A model generated the notes under the pieces. The model saw nothing but the letters and a program-made list of their open reading frames with translations, did no database searches and was not told the DNA's origin. Below, piece by piece: positions 27,471-38,114 of a DNA stretch of 64,000 bases. How positions within the stretch are numbered: the stretch's first letter is position 1; the number at the start of each line of letters is the position of its first letter. The DNA comes from Roseovarius sp. EL26 (GTDB lineage: Bacteria; Pseudomonadota; Alphaproteobacteria; Rhodobacterales; Rhodobacteraceae). The stretch covers positions 1,289,606 to 1,353,605 of the forward strand of contig NZ_OUMZ01000007.1 of assembly GCF_900327775.1 (NCBI RefSeq), written 5' to 3'. The translations under genes and the position numbers were made by a program.

Positions 27471-28610
27471 GTGACCAGATTCGACAGATACATGCTGTCG
27501 CAATTCATGGTTTTGTTTGGGTTTTTTGCCCTTGTTCTGGTATCAATTTTCTGGATCAACAAAGCTGTCAGAATGTTCGACCGGCTGATCGGTGATGGTC
27601 AGCCTGCTTGGGTTTTCCTTGAATTCACCGCACTGACACTGCCGGCTGTGATTGGCGTCGTTCTACCGATTGCTGGCTTTGCCGGGGCGGTTTACGTCAC
27701 CAACAGGCTGAGTACGGAAAGTGAACTGACGGTGATGCAGGCAACTGGTTATTCGCCTTGGCGGATGATGCGTCCGGTTGTCATTTACGGCCTGATTCTG
27801 GCCATCATGATGTCAATTCTGACGCATTTTCTGATCCCAGGCAGTCTTAAGTCCCTTCGCACACGTCAGGCCGAGGTTGCACAAAGTATCTCTGCTAAGT
27901 TCTTGACTGAAGGCGAGTTTCTACATCCGTCGAAAGGTATCGCCTTTTATATCCGGGAAATTACTCCGGAAGGTGAATTGAGAAATGTTTTCCTGTCGGA
28001 TCAACGCGAATGGGAAACACCCGTGATTTATTCTTCGGTCACCGCCTATCTGGTTCCCGAGGGGGATGGCACCAAACTTGTCATGTTGAACGGATTGTCA
28101 CAAAGTTATGATCGCGAAACCAATCGTCTCTTCGCGACCCATTTCGATGATTTTTCCTACGACATCAGCAGCCTTGTTTCACGTTCACCGCAAAGTCAGG
28201 ACCGCATCGAATTTGCTAGCACCAAAGAGCTGCTGATGCATGCAGACATCGTAGCCGAAAGAACAGGTACACCTGTCGGGAAAGTACTTTATGAGGGCCA
28301 CAGCCGCATTCAACAGGCGCTTTTGTGTATTGTTGCAGCAATGATCGGTTTTGCCGCGCTGCTTTTGGGAACCTACAGCCGTTTCGGTGTCTGGTGGCAG
28401 ATTGTCACCGCCTTTTTATTGCTAGTAGCGGTCAAACTCGTCGAGGGTGCGATATCTGGGGCGGCTCTATCGGGCCCGTCCATGACATGGTTACTGTATC
28501 TACCGGTTCTCTTTGGCATTGGTGTCACTATTGCTTTACTGTATTGCGCGGCAAATCCCGGCCTGTTCAGGCGGCTTTTCCAACGCTCATGCCCCCGAGG
28601 TGCCGCATGA
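27471..28610 (+). CDS. lptF: LPS export permease LptF
   Basis: With LptG and the ATPase LptB it forms the inner-membrane transporter that pulls lipopolysaccharide out of the membrane and along the Lpt bridge. The 379 residues show the YjgP/YjgQ pattern: membrane helices at about 12-35, 50-75 and 98-120, a periplasmic beta-jellyroll at about 135-270, then three more helices to residue 360. Its stop overlaps the lptG start (ATGA). First gene of the lptF-lptG-lptD-surA-pdxA-rsmA operon. Confidence 0.95.
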   Translation: MTRFDRYMLSQFMVLFGFFALVLVSIFWINKAVRMFDRLIGDGQPAWVFLEFTALTLPAVIGVVLPIAGFAGAVYVTNRLSTESELTVMQATGYSPWRMMRPVVIYGLILAIMMSILTHFLIPGSLKSLRTRQAEVAQSISAKFLTEGEFLHPSKGIAFYIREITPEGELRNVFLSDQREWETPVIYSSVTAYLVPEGDGTKLVMLNGLSQSYDRETNRLFATHFDDFSYDISSLVSRSPQSQDRIEFASTKELLMHADIVAERTGTPVGKVLYEGHSRIQQALLCIVAAMIGFAALLLGTYSRFGVWWQIVTAFLLLVAVKLVEGAISGAALSGPSMTWLLYLPVLFGIGVTIALLYCAANPGLFRRLFQRSCPRGAA

Positions 28611-29698
28611 TTTTACATTTCTATTTTGCGCGTAAATTCCTGTGGACCTTTCTGGGGATCGCCGGTGTATTTGTTGTCATACTAGCGCTGGTCGATCTGG
28701 TGGACGAGTTGCAAGACTATCCAAACCTGCCGTTTTGGGATGTCTTCGAGGTGGTCTTGCTAAACCTTCCCCACGCCAACTATGAAATCCTGCCATTGGT
28801 TCTGATTCTCGCCTCGGTTGGATTGTTCTTACGTTTGGCCCGCTCATCCGAACTGGTTGTTGTCCGAGCCTCTGGGCGCTCGGCAATGCGCGCCTTATCA
28901 GCCCCGGTCATAACGGCCGCGATGATCGGTGTGGTTTCTGTCGTGATTTTCAACCCCCTGGTCGCGGCATCGTCCAAACGTTATAATGATCTCGTCAACA
29001 CGTATAACGGTATGGGTTCCAGCGCATTGGCGATTACGGCAGATGGCCTATGGCTGCGTCAGGGCACATCTTCACAGCAGACAGTCATCCATGCGGTTAA
29101 CGCCAGCTCTGATCTGAGTACGCTAAACGACACCACCTTCGCGACGTTCACCCCCATCGGCGAACCCATTCAACGTATCCACGCTAAATCTGCCCAACTG
29201 GGGCGTGGCGAATGGGTTTTGCATGACGCAAAGATTTGGGACCTTGATCGCGGTACCAATCCCGAAGCCACTTCGCGATTGGTTGAGCGAATGACACTCC
29301 CCTCTCCACTGACACAAGCGAGCATTCTCGATAGCTTTGGCAAGCCAGAATATATTCCGATCTGGGATTTACCCGCCTTCATCACACATCTTGAACAGGC
29401 TGGCTTTACCGCTCGCCGGTATGCAGTTTGGTTTCAGATGGAACTGGCACGGCCAGTGTTTTTCATGGCACTCGTGATGATCTCAGCAGCCTACACAATG
29501 CGGCACACTCGTCTGGCAAACACCGGCATTTCAGTACTGACTGCGATCATGCTTGGCTTTACCCTGCATTACATTCGAAATTTTGCCCAGATTTTGGGTG
29601 AAAATGGCCAGATCCCTATCATGTTGGCAGCATGGGCTCCGCCGATTGCATCAGTACTCCTTGCGTTCGGTATATTGCTGCACAAGGAGGACGGATGA
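28607..29698 (+). CDS. lptG: LPS export permease LptG
   Basis: The second permease half of the LptB2FG exporter. The 363 residues have the same six-helix plus jellyroll layout as LptF: opening helix KFLWTFLGIAGVFVVILALVD, FLRLARSSELVVVRASGRS near residue 75 (the conserved coupling-helix region that touches LptB) and closing helices from about 275. Start ATG at 28607 overlaps the lptF stop and its own stop overlaps lptD (ATGA), so all three are translated together. Confidence 0.95.
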   Translation: MILHFYFARKFLWTFLGIAGVFVVILALVDLVDELQDYPNLPFWDVFEVVLLNLPHANYEILPLVLILASVGLFLRLARSSELVVVRASGRSAMRALSAPVITAAMIGVVSVVIFNPLVAASSKRYNDLVNTYNGMGSSALAITADGLWLRQGTSSQQTVIHAVNASSDLSTLNDTTFATFTPIGEPIQRIHAKSAQLGRGEWVLHDAKIWDLDRGTNPEATSRLVERMTLPSPLTQASILDSFGKPEYIPIWDLPAFITHLEQAGFTARRYAVWFQMELARPVFFMALVMISAAYTMRHTRLANTGISVLTAIMLGFTLHYIRNFAQILGENGQIPIMLAAWAPPIASVLLAFGILLHKEDG

Positions 29699-31908
29699 AA
29701 AAGGCCGCTTATTTGTTTTCTGCCATACTGGCCTGCACATCCGCCACATTGGCACAGGAAAACACGACCTCTGCACAGACAAAGGCGCAGGCAGTTGCAC
29801 CAGATGCGCTACCCGCAGTGCTTGTGGCAGATGAGATCTATCTGACAGATGAAAACACTATGGTGGCCAATGGCAACGTCGAGGCCTTTTATGAGGGACG
29901 CCGGCTTAAAGCATCATCCATCACCTACGACCGTGAACAAGAGCGCCTGTTTTTAATTGGCCCAATTACATTACAAGAAGAAGATGGCACGCTAATCTTA
30001 GCCGACGCCGGGGAACTTGATCGTGATTTTACCCGCGGGCTGCTGACCGGCGCACGGGTCGTTATGAATGATCAGTTACAATTGGCGGCCAACGAAATGC
30101 GCCGGGTCAATGGACGGTATGCGCAGCTTTATAAGGTATCAGCAACATCGTGCAAAATCTGCGAGGACGGACGTGCTCCCCTATGGCAAATCCGGGCAAA
30201 GCGTCTGATTCATGATCAAGAAGAACGGCAACTTTATTTTCACGATGCCCAATTCCGTGTATTCGATACACCCGTCTTCTATCTGCCACGTCTGCGGATG
30301 CCTGATCCGACACTGGAACGGGCCACAGGGTTCTTGTTTCCCACAGTCAGCAGCTCAACAATTCTGGGCACGGGCGTCAAAGTTCCTTACTTTATCACGC
30401 TGGGTGATGACAAAGACCTGACTTTGACTCCCTTCCTGACCGATAAAACCCGGACACTTGAATGGCGTTATAGACAAGCTTTTCGCAATGGCCGCATCGA
30501 ATTTGAAGGCGCCTTTAGCAATGATGATATTGGCATACTTGATGAAAACCGCGCCTATATCTTTGGGAACGGAAGATTCAATCTTCGCGATGATTTCGTA
30601 CTAACTTTCAACGTCGAGGCCGTCACTGACGATAATTACCTGCTGGACTACGGTTACTCAGAGAAAGATCGGCTCAGAAGCGGAGTGGGCATCGAACGCG
30701 CACGCCGTGATGAATACATCCGGGGCGGTATAAATTATTATACAACGCTGCGGTCAGGTGAGTCTGATTCATTTTTGCCAAATTTCATTATCGATACCGA
30801 ATATCAGCGTCGCTTCTTCCCAACCGCGATTGGAGGAGAGCTTCGCTTTGGTGCAGCAGTTCACAGCCACACACGCCCGTCAAAATCTACCACGGATGGC
30901 AGTGATTTCGATAGCTTCGCTGACGGGCGGGACGTCAACCGCTTCAATGCAAATCTGGAATGGCTAAATAACTGGACCTTTGCCAACGGTATCGTAACCG
31001 AACTGAGAACAGGCGTCGCGTTTGATAGTTTTCTGATCTATCAGGCTGGCAACACCAGCAGTTCTGATGCCATCGATCTAAGCCCGGCGGCCGCCGTTAA
31101 ACTAAGTTGGCCCCTGCTGAAGTCCGAGAAAAACGGGGCATCACAAATTTTGGAACCGGTTGTCCAGCTTGCTTGGGTAGGCGGAGATACCCTTGATATT
31201 CCAAATGATGAAAGCTCCATCACTGAATTTGATGAGGGCAACCTGTTCGCCATCTCGCGATTTTCGGCCCCAGATCGGCGCGAACGCGGCTATAACGCAT
31301 CCTATGGCCTCACTTGGTCACGGTTTGATCCAAAGGGTTGGCAAACCTCCTTTGCGATTGGGCAAGTTTACAGGGACACTCAACTTTTTGAGCCCAATGG
31401 ATCAACCAGTTTCACCAATAGTTCAGGATTGCAGGATCGATTTTCTGACATTCTACTGGCAGGCCAATACCGCAATGATAATGGGATGACACTGACGGCA
31501 CGCGGATTGTTTGATAATGGCTATTCGGCGACAAGAGCAGAAACTCGGTTAAGCTGGCACAATAAACTGACAAGCCTAGGGGCAACTTATGTTTGGCTAC
31601 GTGATGACCTTGCGGAAGATCGCAAAGATCGTATCTCGGACTGGTATTTCGACGGCAGTTACAGATTGGCTCGTCACTGGACCGGGACCGCAGAATGGCG
31701 TTATAACGCCATCAATAGTGAAAGCATCCGGGCAGGTGTGGGTTTGAAATATACAAACGAATGCGTAGATATCAAACTGGCGGCAACACGGCGCTTTACT
31801 TCAACATCGACCCTTACCCCCTCAACCAGCATCGATCTGACTGTGGGAATTCGAGGCTTTTCAGTTAACTCAGGTGACGATAGTTACAGTCGGACATGCA
31901 GGAAATAA
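29695..31908 (+). CDS. lptD: LPS assembly protein LptD (outer-membrane translocon)
   Basis: Forms with LptE the outer-membrane channel that inserts lipopolysaccharide in the outer leaflet. The 737 residues contain a signal peptide (1-20), an OstA/LptA-like periplasmic domain at about 42-150 (VANGNVEAFYEGRRL) and a large beta-barrel of alternating aromatic and polar residues. Two Cys pairs are seen, Cys153/Cys156 near the domain junction and Cys690/Cys735 near the end, matching the disulfides that the E. coli protein needs. Its stop precedes the SurA-like gene by five bases. Confidence 0.95.
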   Translation: MKKAAYLFSAILACTSATLAQENTTSAQTKAQAVAPDALPAVLVADEIYLTDENTMVANGNVEAFYEGRRLKASSITYDREQERLFLIGPITLQEEDGTLILADAGELDRDFTRGLLTGARVVMNDQLQLAANEMRRVNGRYAQLYKVSATSCKICEDGRAPLWQIRAKRLIHDQEERQLYFHDAQFRVFDTPVFYLPRLRMPDPTLERATGFLFPTVSSSTILGTGVKVPYFITLGDDKDLTLTPFLTDKTRTLEWRYRQAFRNGRIEFEGAFSNDDIGILDENRAYIFGNGRFNLRDDFVLTFNVEAVTDDNYLLDYGYSEKDRLRSGVGIERARRDEYIRGGINYYTTLRSGESDSFLPNFIIDTEYQRRFFPTAIGGELRFGAAVHSHTRPSKSTTDGSDFDSFADGRDVNRFNANLEWLNNWTFANGIVTELRTGVAFDSFLIYQAGNTSSSDAIDLSPAAAVKLSWPLLKSEKNGASQILEPVVQLAWVGGDTLDIPNDESSITEFDEGNLFAISRFSAPDRRERGYNASYGLTWSRFDPKGWQTSFAIGQVYRDTQLFEPNGSTSFTNSSGLQDRFSDILLAGQYRNDNGMTLTARGLFDNGYSATRAETRLSWHNKLTSLGATYVWLRDDLAEDRKDRISDWYFDGSYRLARHWTGTAEWRYNAINSESIRAGVGLKYTNECVDIKLAATRRFTSTSTLTPSTSIDLTVGIRGFSVNSGDDSYSRTCRK

Positions 31909-31913
31909 TCACC

Positions 31914-33161
31914 ATGAAAGCAAAATTGCGCAATTTCTTGGCCGCGGCCAGCCTTCCGGTGCTTTTGACATCAACCGCACTCGTCGCCCCCTTATCCCCC
32001 GCCGTTGCACAAAGTCAGTATGCGGCCGCGATCAAGGTGAATGATCAGGCGATTACACACTATGAGCTGGAGCAACGTGCTCTCCTGCTGACACTGTTCC
32101 GCGCACCGGGCGACCCAAACAAGCTGGCCCGCGAGCAATTGATTGAAGACCGCTTGAAATTAGATGCCGCACGAACAAATGGTTTGACTTTGGAAGACGC
32201 GGATATCAACGCCTCAATGGAAGAATTTGCCGGTCGTGCCAATATGGATCTGCCTCAATTCATTCAGGCGCTTGCACAGGCTGGTGTGCACGAATCCTCA
32301 CTGCGTGAATTCGTTCGCGCAGGTGTCACATGGCGTGAACTGGTTCGTGCCCGTTTTGGCCCTCGGGTTTCAGTAAGCGAAACCGATCTGGATCGCGCGC
32401 GCGCCTCCTTGTCTGGCAAGTCGAGCGTACGGGTCCTGCTATCGGAAATCATCATTCCAGTCACGCCTGAGAATGCCGAACAGGCACAGCAATCTGCCGC
32501 GAACATTGCTCAGATCGAATCTGTCTCAGGTTTCTCGCAACAGGCAAGTCAGGTTTCCGCATCAGGCAGCCGTGATCGTGGTGGGCAACTGGACTGGATG
32601 TCGATCAGTGATCTGCCTCCAGCCGTTCGATCAGAAATCATCGGTCTCGCGCCGGGTGAAGTCACCAATCCGCTGCCCATTGATGGTGCGATTGCATTAT
32701 TCCAACTGCGAGATATTGAAGAAACCGGCGCACCAGAGCGCAAAGTCGAATCCATCGAATACGCAGCCTATTACATTGCTGGTGGCCGCACAGAACAGGC
32801 CCTTGCCCGCGCCCAAAAAGTCAAAAATAATATCGATGTCTGTGATGACCTTTATGGTATCGCAAAAGATGAACCGCCTGAAGTTCTTGAGCGTGGCGCC
32901 AAAGCCCCAGCCGATCTTCCGCAAGATATCGCCGTTGAGTTGGCCAAGCTGGATCAGGGCGAAGTGTCGACCAACCTCACCCGCGCCAACGGACAAACGC
33001 TTGTGTTGCTGATGATGTGCGGACGGACATTTGAGATCGAAGGTGAAGGCCCCTCGCCAGAGCAGTTGACCGGTTTTATTCGCAGCTCGCGGCTTGAATC
33101 TTTTGCTGACGGATATCTGGAGCAGCTCCGCGCCGAGGCGCGCATTGTTGAAATCAAATGA
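31914..33161 (+). CDS. SurA-like periplasmic peptidyl-prolyl isomerase/chaperone
   Basis: Helps fold outer-membrane proteins, probably including LptD encoded just upstream. The 415 residues start with a signal peptide (about 1-33, ending PAVAQS), a SurA N-terminal chaperone domain (AIKVNDQAITHYELEQRALLL) and one parvulin-type PPIC domain at about 165-265 (VRVLLSEIIIPV, RDRGGQLDWMSISDLP). A second such region near the C-terminus is degenerate. I chose the ATG at 31914 because it begins the signal peptide. The stop overlaps pdxA by four bases. Confidence 0.9.
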   Translation: MKAKLRNFLAAASLPVLLTSTALVAPLSPAVAQSQYAAAIKVNDQAITHYELEQRALLLTLFRAPGDPNKLAREQLIEDRLKLDAARTNGLTLEDADINASMEEFAGRANMDLPQFIQALAQAGVHESSLREFVRAGVTWRELVRARFGPRVSVSETDLDRARASLSGKSSVRVLLSEIIIPVTPENAEQAQQSAANIAQIESVSGFSQQASQVSASGSRDRGGQLDWMSISDLPPAVRSEIIGLAPGEVTNPLPIDGAIALFQLRDIEETGAPERKVESIEYAAYYIAGGRTEQALARAQKVKNNIDVCDDLYGIAKDEPPEVLERGAKAPADLPQDIAVELAKLDQGEVSTNLTRANGQTLVLLMMCGRTFEIEGEGPSPEQLTGFIRSSRLESFADGYLEQLRAEARIVEIK

Positions 33162-34129
33162 CGGCTCCGGTCGCACTCAGCTGCGGCGAACCGGCTGGTA
33201 TCGGTCCTGAATTGGCGATCAAAGCCTGGCACGTGCTGAAAGACAATTTGCCTTTTTTTTGGGTTGGCGATCCGGCGCACCTGCCTAAGGGCACAAAATT
33301 TCGCGAAATCTCAGCTCCATCTGAGACAACAGAGGTCATGGGCAACGCACTACCCGTGCTTACCCACAGTTTTCGCGGCCCTCTGACCACAGGTATACCA
33401 AACCCAGATCACGCGCAGGGGGTTATCGATGTGATCGCCCGATGTGTTGATCTTGTGCAATCAGGTCAAGCCAGCGCCATGTGCACCGCACCGATCCATA
33501 AACAAGCCCTGCAGGACGGCGCCGGCTTTGCCTATCCAGGGCATACTGAATACCTTGCCGCTTTAGCTGGGATTGAACGTAGCGTCATGATGCTGGCCAG
33601 TGATCAGCTGCGTGTTGTTCCAGTGACCATTCATATAGCAATTGATGATGTACCTGCGCAGCTTACTGCCGCGCTGCTTGAGGATACGTTGCGTATCACC
33701 CACGCCGCGCTGAAACGTGATTTCGGCCTTGATCAGCCGCGTATTGCCGTGGCGGGGCTTAATCCACACGCTGGCGAAGGTGGTAAGATGGGATCTGAGG
33801 AAATCAACCTGATTACACCGGTTCTGGATCGCATGCGAGCGGAAGGAATGCATATTACCGGACCACTGTCGGCCGATACGATGTTTCATGCCCGCGCCCG
33901 CCGCAATTATGACACGGCCCTGTGCATGTACCACGATCAGGCGCTGATCCCGATCAAGACACTGGACTTTGATCGCGGTGTCAATGTCACCCTTGGCCTG
34001 CCGTTTATCCGCACCTCACCTGATCACGGAACCGCTTTTGATATCGCAGGTCACGGTCAGGCAAATCCGACATCAACGATTGAGGCGCTGAAAATGGCCG
34101 CCGACCTTGCACACAGGCGCAACACATGA
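33158..34129 (+). CDS. pdxA: 4-hydroxythreonine-4-phosphate dehydrogenase
   Basis: Oxidises 4-phosphohydroxythreonine in the DXP-dependent vitamin B6 route, giving the substrate for PdxJ. The 323 residues match the family: opening [19 protein letters not shown], metal-binding His residues in [14 protein letters not shown] and NPHAGEGG segments (NPHAGE near 208) and [13 protein letters not shown] near 256 followed by [16 protein letters not shown]. Overlaps both neighbours by four bases. The surA-pdxA-rsmA order is also found in E. coli. Confidence 0.96.
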   Translation: MTAPVALSCGEPAGIGPELAIKAWHVLKDNLPFFWVGDPAHLPKGTKFREISAPSETTEVMGNALPVLTHSFRGPLTTGIPNPDHAQGVIDVIARCVDLVQSGQASAMCTAPIHKQALQDGAGFAYPGHTEYLAALAGIERSVMMLASDQLRVVPVTIHIAIDDVPAQLTAALLEDTLRITHAALKRDFGLDQPRIAVAGLNPHAGEGGKMGSEEINLITPVLDRMRAEGMHITGPLSADTMFHARARRNYDTALCMYHDQALIPIKTLDFDRGVNVTLGLPFIRTSPDHGTAFDIAGHGQANPTSTIEALKMAADLAHRRNT

Positions 34130-34965
34130 GCCAGATTGATCCTCTTCCCCCGCTGCGTCAGGTGATTGCAGATCACGAGTTGAGCGCACGCAAATCATTG
34201 GGGCAAAATTTCCTGCTAGATCTGAACCTGACGTCTAAAATCGCCCGTCAGGCTGGCGATCTGACTGGCTGTGATGTACTTGAGATCGGCCCCGGCCCCG
34301 GTGGCCTGACCCGTGGATTACTGGCCGAAGGTGCGCGCCGTGTATTGGTCGTGGAAAAAGACACCCGCTGCCTGCCTGCCTTGGCTGAGATTGCAGAAGT
34401 CTATCCAGACCGCCTGACTGTGATCAATGCTGATGCGCTTGAATTGGACCCTAGCGATCAGCTGACGCCCCCTATCCGGGTCGCCTCAAACCTGCCCTAC
34501 AATGTCGGGACAGAGTTGCTGATCCGTTGGCTGACACCGCCCAGCTGGCCGCCGTTTTGGGACAGCCTAACATTGATGTTCCAACGCGAGGTCGCCGAAC
34601 GTATCGTGGCCAAACCCGGCTCCAAAGCCTATGGTCGTCTGGCTGTGCTGGCCGCTTGGCGCAGTGATGCCAAAATCGCAATGCACCTGCCGCCCGAAGC
34701 GTTTACCCCGCCACCCAAAGTGTCCAGCGCGGTTGTGCATCTTAACGCCTTGGCTGAGCCGCGTTATCCGGCAGAACTTAAACAATTGGAACATGTTGTG
34801 GCGCGCGCTTTTAATCAGCGGCGCAAAATGCTGCGTGCGGCACTCAAGGGCATGGCACCCGATCTTGAGGACCGTTTGATTGCAGCGGGGATCAAACCGA
34901 CTGACCGGGCGGAAACCGTTCATCTTGAACAGTTTTGCGCCCTATCACGGATCTTGAACAGTTAA
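34126..34965 (+). CDS. rsmA: 16S rRNA (adenine1518/1519-N6) dimethyltransferase RsmA/KsgA
   Basis: Dimethylates two adjacent adenines in helix 45 of 16S rRNA using S-adenosylmethionine, a late 30S checkpoint. The 279 residues show [10 protein letters not shown] (about 23-32), the SAM motif [16 protein letters not shown] (about 49-64), catalytic NLPYNVGT and a C-terminal [12 protein letters not shown]. It ends the six-gene operon and is followed by a hairpin terminator at 34987. Confidence 0.97.
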   Translation: MSQIDPLPPLRQVIADHELSARKSLGQNFLLDLNLTSKIARQAGDLTGCDVLEIGPGPGGLTRGLLAEGARRVLVVEKDTRCLPALAEIAEVYPDRLTVINADALELDPSDQLTPPIRVASNLPYNVGTELLIRWLTPPSWPPFWDSLTLMFQREVAERIVAKPGSKAYGRLAVLAAWRSDAKIAMHLPPEAFTPPPKVSSAVVHLNALAEPRYPAELKQLEHVVARAFNQRRKMLRAALKGMAPDLEDRLIAAGIKPTDRAETVHLEQFCALSRILNS

Positions 34966-34986
34966 GCCTTCATACAACACGAATAC

Positions 34987-35015
34987 AAAAAGCCGCACCT
35001 TTCGGAGCGGCCCTT
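34987..35015. terminator. Bidirectional hairpin terminator between rsmA and the DUF4167 gene
   Basis: GCCGC-a-CC (34992-34999), loop TTTC, GG-a-GCGGC (35004-35011). On the minus strand it is followed by UUUUU and serves the DUF4167 gene; on the plus strand CCUUU follows and may serve rsmA. Confidence 0.75.
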
Positions 35016-35036
35016 TCAAGTCAGACAGGAAACTGG

Positions 35037-35651
35037 TTATTCTGCGGCTTTAGGAGGTTCTGATCCGTCTCCTGCAGCGGGTGTATCCTGCGTGTCTTCC
35101 GGTTTTTTACGTGGCTTACGCGGGCGTTTTGGCTTTGGTGCAGGTGCGGTTTCTGGCGTTTCAACCAGACCGCTGTCACCGTCTGTCACCGGCATATCCA
35201 CCACATCCGGCTGCGGTGCGTCCATCAGATCGGGTTGATCATCCTGAACGACGGCAGCGACAGGCTGCTGCGCATCATGACTGCCCTCTTCGGCCTCACG
35301 TTCTTGACGTTTGGAACGCTCACGGTCCCGTTCGGCTTGGCGTTCACGGTTTTGCCGATCATGTTCTTCCCGGCGCGCATCCTGTTCTTTTTGGCGGGCA
35401 TCTTGCTCTTTTTGGGCGACACCAAGCAAGCGCAGGTAATGTTCAGCATGTTGCTGAAAGTTTTCCGTTGCAACGCGGTCACCCGCCAACTGAGCATCGC
35501 GTGCCAGCTGATTGTATTTGTCAATGATTTGCTGCGGAGTGCCGCGCACCTTGCCCTCAGGCCCCGAGCTATCAAAAACCCGGTTGGTGACATTACCCAT
35601 GGAACGGTTGCGGTTTTGCTTGTTCCGCGAACGTGGTTTGGAAGATCTCAT
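35037..35651 (-). CDS. DUF4167 domain-containing protein
   Basis: A 204-residue protein in two parts. Residues 1-75 are basic and hold the conserved DUF4167 block (RVFDSSGPEGKVRGTPQQI, then QLARDAQLAGDRVATENF and HAEHYLRLL). Residues 78-204 are low-complexity and charged: Arg/Glu/Gln-rich coiled region, then an acidic and finally a Lys/Pro-rich tail. Function unknown; the basic head suggests RNA or ribosome binding (inference). I set the start at 35651, skipping 20 upstream codons that do not fit the family. It follows prfA-prmC, the usual alphaproteobacterial order, with a 239-base gap. Confidence 0.88.
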   Translation of the reverse strand: MRSSKPRSRNKQNRNRSMGNVTNRVFDSSGPEGKVRGTPQQIIDKYNQLARDAQLAGDRVATENFQQHAEHYLRLLGVAQKEQDARQKEQDARREEHDRQNRERQAERDRERSKRQEREAEEGSHDAQQPVAAVVQDDQPDLMDAPQPDVVDMPVTDGDSGLVETPETAPAPKPKRPRKPRKKPEDTQDTPAAGDGSEPPKAAE

Positions 35652-35890
35652 ATGCTCTGACTGTTCAGCTTTATTTAAATCTATGTCGTTTGGTCTGGAT
35701 GGGTGGCGCAAGCGCCGTATAAGAACCCTAAACTGACATGTTTTGAGTTAACATCTGATGGGACAAAACGATCAGATCGTCCACGACCCAGACACCTTAT
35801 CAATAACCATGCCTGTGATGTCCTTACAAGCGCAATCTGCCGGTTTGCCAAAATTTCATAATTTTGTTGAGTAAATATACCTAATTTCGC

Positions 35891-36724
35891 TCATTTCCCC
35901 TGCCAAACTCCAGTAACAACACGGTCCCGCCCATCCAGATCCGGGACGATCTTTACATGTGCGAATCCCGCAGCAATAAACATATCTAATACCGCCTGCC
36001 CTTGCTGCCACCCGATTTCAACCATCAACCTGCCACCCTCCGACAGATACTCTACAGCCTGACTTGTGATGGCCCGGTAAGCCGTCAAACCATCGTCTTC
36101 ATCTGTCAAGGCCATACGCGGTTCATGAGACAGCTCTGGCGATAGACCCTTCATCTCTTTCAACGCAATGTAGGGAGGGTTTGATACGATCAAATCAAAC
36201 ACCTCGCTGACTTCAGAAAACCAGTCGCTCTGCCTGAAAGTTACCCGGTCGACCACATTCAAGGCCTCCGCATTCTGCAGTGCAACGTTTAACGCAACCT
36301 GTGAAGCATCCGTCGCCAGGGCCTCTGCATCTGTACGTTCTGCCATTAGCGTCAGTGCAATTGCGCCACTGCCTGTACCCAAGTCAAGAACTCGGGAAAA
36401 CGACTCGGCCAATGCTGCTTCAATTAATGTTTCAGTTTCCGGCCTCGGATCCAGCACATCGCCATTGACCTTGAACCAACGACCATAAAATTCACGCCCG
36501 CCCAGCAGGTGAGAAACAGGAACGCGTTTTGCCCGCGCCTGTATATGCCCCAAAAACACAGCTTCGATCGTAGTAGGCAAGTCATCATGCAAATGCAGCG
36601 TCAATCGTCCCGGTGCTATGTTCAGTGCCGCAGCCATCAACCGCCGTGCGTCACCTGCAGCCCCATCGATGCCGGCTTCATTCAACAGAGAAATCCCCTG
36701 AAAAAGCACGTGCTGGACAGTCAT
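35891..36724 (-). CDS. prmC: Release factor glutamine methyltransferase
   Basis: Methylates the GGQ glutamine of release factors RF1 and RF2 using S-adenosylmethionine. The 277 residues have an N-terminal helical domain and a Rossmann methyltransferase domain with [13 protein letters not shown] (SAM motif, about 111-123) and the substrate motif SNPPYIAL (Asn-Pro-Pro-Tyr, about 180-187). Its start overlaps the prfA stop (ATGA), so enzyme and substrate are made together. Confidence 0.96.
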   Translation of the reverse strand: MTVQHVLFQGISLLNEAGIDGAAGDARRLMAAALNIAPGRLTLHLHDDLPTTIEAVFLGHIQARAKRVPVSHLLGGREFYGRWFKVNGDVLDPRPETETLIEAALAESFSRVLDLGTGSGAIALTLMAERTDAEALATDASQVALNVALQNAEALNVVDRVTFRQSDWFSEVSEVFDLIVSNPPYIALKEMKGLSPELSHEPRMALTDEDDGLTAYRAITSQAVEYLSEGGRLMVEIGWQQGQAVLDMFIAAGFAHVKIVPDLDGRDRVVTGVWQGK

Positions 36725-37767
36725 TCCATTTCAGCCAGCAGCGTCGCCTGTGCATCAGCGGTCAGTGCATCAATGGTTTCGTCCAAATCGCCATTCATCA
36801 CCTGATCCAGCTTATATAGCGTCAGGTTGATTCGGTGATCGCTGACTCGACCTTGCGGGAAATTGTACGTCCGGATGCGTTCAGATCGGTCGCCCGACCC
36901 CACCTGACTGGCGCGATCAGCTGAGCGTTCGTTATCTATACGCTGGCGTTCCTGATCATACAGCCGGGTCTTGAGCACCTGCATAGCAATTTCACGGTTT
37001 CGGTGTTGTGATTTCTCAGAGCTGGTCACCACGATGCCACTGGGCAAATGGGTGATACGCACAGCAGAATCCGTGGTGTTAACGTGCTGACCACCTGCGC
37101 CTGAACTACGCATCGTATCAATTCGTAAATCATTGTTATCGATATGAATATCAACATCTTCGGCCTCGGGCAGTACCGCCACCGTCGCAGCCGAAGTATG
37201 AATACGACCTCCGGATTCTGTTTCCGGCACACGTTGCACACGGTGCACGCCAGATTCGTATTTCAACCGGGCAAAGACATTGACGCCTTTAACATGAGCG
37301 ACCACCTCTTTGATGCCGCCCAGCTCTGTCTGACTTTCCTCAAGAATCTCAAAATTCCAACCGCGCCCCTCGGCATAGCGCTGATACATTCGCAGCAGAT
37401 CACCGGCAAAAAGTGCTGCCTCCTCTCCCCCGGTTCCCGGACGAATTTCAACGATTGCAGGTCGTGCATCGGCCTTGTCGCGTGGCAACAACGCCAACTG
37501 CAGCGCCTTTTCCATCTGCGGCAAATTGCCTTGCAACTCGGTCAGTTCTTCCTCGGCCAGCTCACGCATTTCAGGATCATCCAGCAGGGCTTTAGCCCCC
37601 TCAATCCCATCCAGAAGATCCTGATATGCCCGGATCTTATCAACCACAGGGCGCAATTCAGCATACTCTCGACCAAGCTGGGCAATATCGCCACTACCCT
37701 CGGCCATCTGCGCCTCGAGAAACTCGAACCGCCGGTTAATTTCCATCAATCTGTCAAAAGGCACCAT
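36721..37767 (-). CDS. prfA: Peptide chain release factor 1
   Basis: Recognises UAA and UAG stop codons and triggers peptide release. The 348 residues carry the codon-reading motif Pro-Glu-Thr (RVPETESGG) and the GGQ loop ([10 protein letters not shown]). I prefer the ATG at 37767, which gives the MVPFDRL opening I recall from related RF1 proteins, over the ATG at 37785 that has no ribosome site. It is divergent from the small secreted-protein gene at 37830. Confidence 0.95.
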   Translation of the reverse strand: MVPFDRLMEINRRFEFLEAQMAEGSGDIAQLGREYAELRPVVDKIRAYQDLLDGIEGAKALLDDPEMRELAEEELTELQGNLPQMEKALQLALLPRDKADARPAIVEIRPGTGGEEAALFAGDLLRMYQRYAEGRGWNFEILEESQTELGGIKEVVAHVKGVNVFARLKYESGVHRVQRVPETESGGRIHTSAATVAVLPEAEDVDIHIDNNDLRIDTMRSSGAGGQHVNTTDSAVRITHLPSGIVVTSSEKSQHRNREIAMQVLKTRLYDQERQRIDNERSADRASQVGSGDRSERIRTYNFPQGRVSDHRINLTLYKLDQVMNGDLDETIDALTADAQATLLAEME

Positions 37768-37829
37768 GTTGTCCGTGTCCCTCATTCGCAGGGTTTGGTC
37801 AAGGGCGGCAGGCGTGTTATACTGGCCCT

Positions 37830-38114
37830 ATGAAACAGCTCTTGATCTTTTTGGTTGCCTCCTCGCCTGCCTTTGCAGATGCGACATTCAACGGCAAAAC
37901 CATCGACTGCTATTGCACTGACAAAACCGGCAGTCGCATGGAACTGGGTGATATGACTTGTTTACAGGTCGATGGCCGAATGTTCATGGCGCAGTGTCAG
38001 ATGTCTTTGAATGTGCCAATGTGGCGCGAAATCTCTGACGGGTGCCTGTCATCCTCGCTCGGACAGCAATCTCAGCCAGTGATCGATGCGGGAAGCATTG
38101 ACACCAAAATCTGA
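37830..38114 (+). CDS. Small secreted protein of unknown function
   Basis: A 94-residue product with a short signal peptide (about 1-17, ending PAFADA) and a mature part with six cysteines (CYC, TCLQ, AQCQ, DGCLS and others), suggesting a disulfide-bonded periplasmic protein. No known domain is recognised. Its last 66 bases overlap, on the opposite strand, the end of the DUF1499 gene, so the C-terminal 21 residues are doubly constrained or one of the two stops is misplaced. The coding call is supported by the signal sequence and spaced cysteines. Confidence 0.7.
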   Translation: MKQLLIFLVASSPAFADATFNGKTIDCYCTDKTGSRMELGDMTCLQVDGRMFMAQCQMSLNVPMWREISDGCLSSSLGQQSQPVIDAGSIDTKI

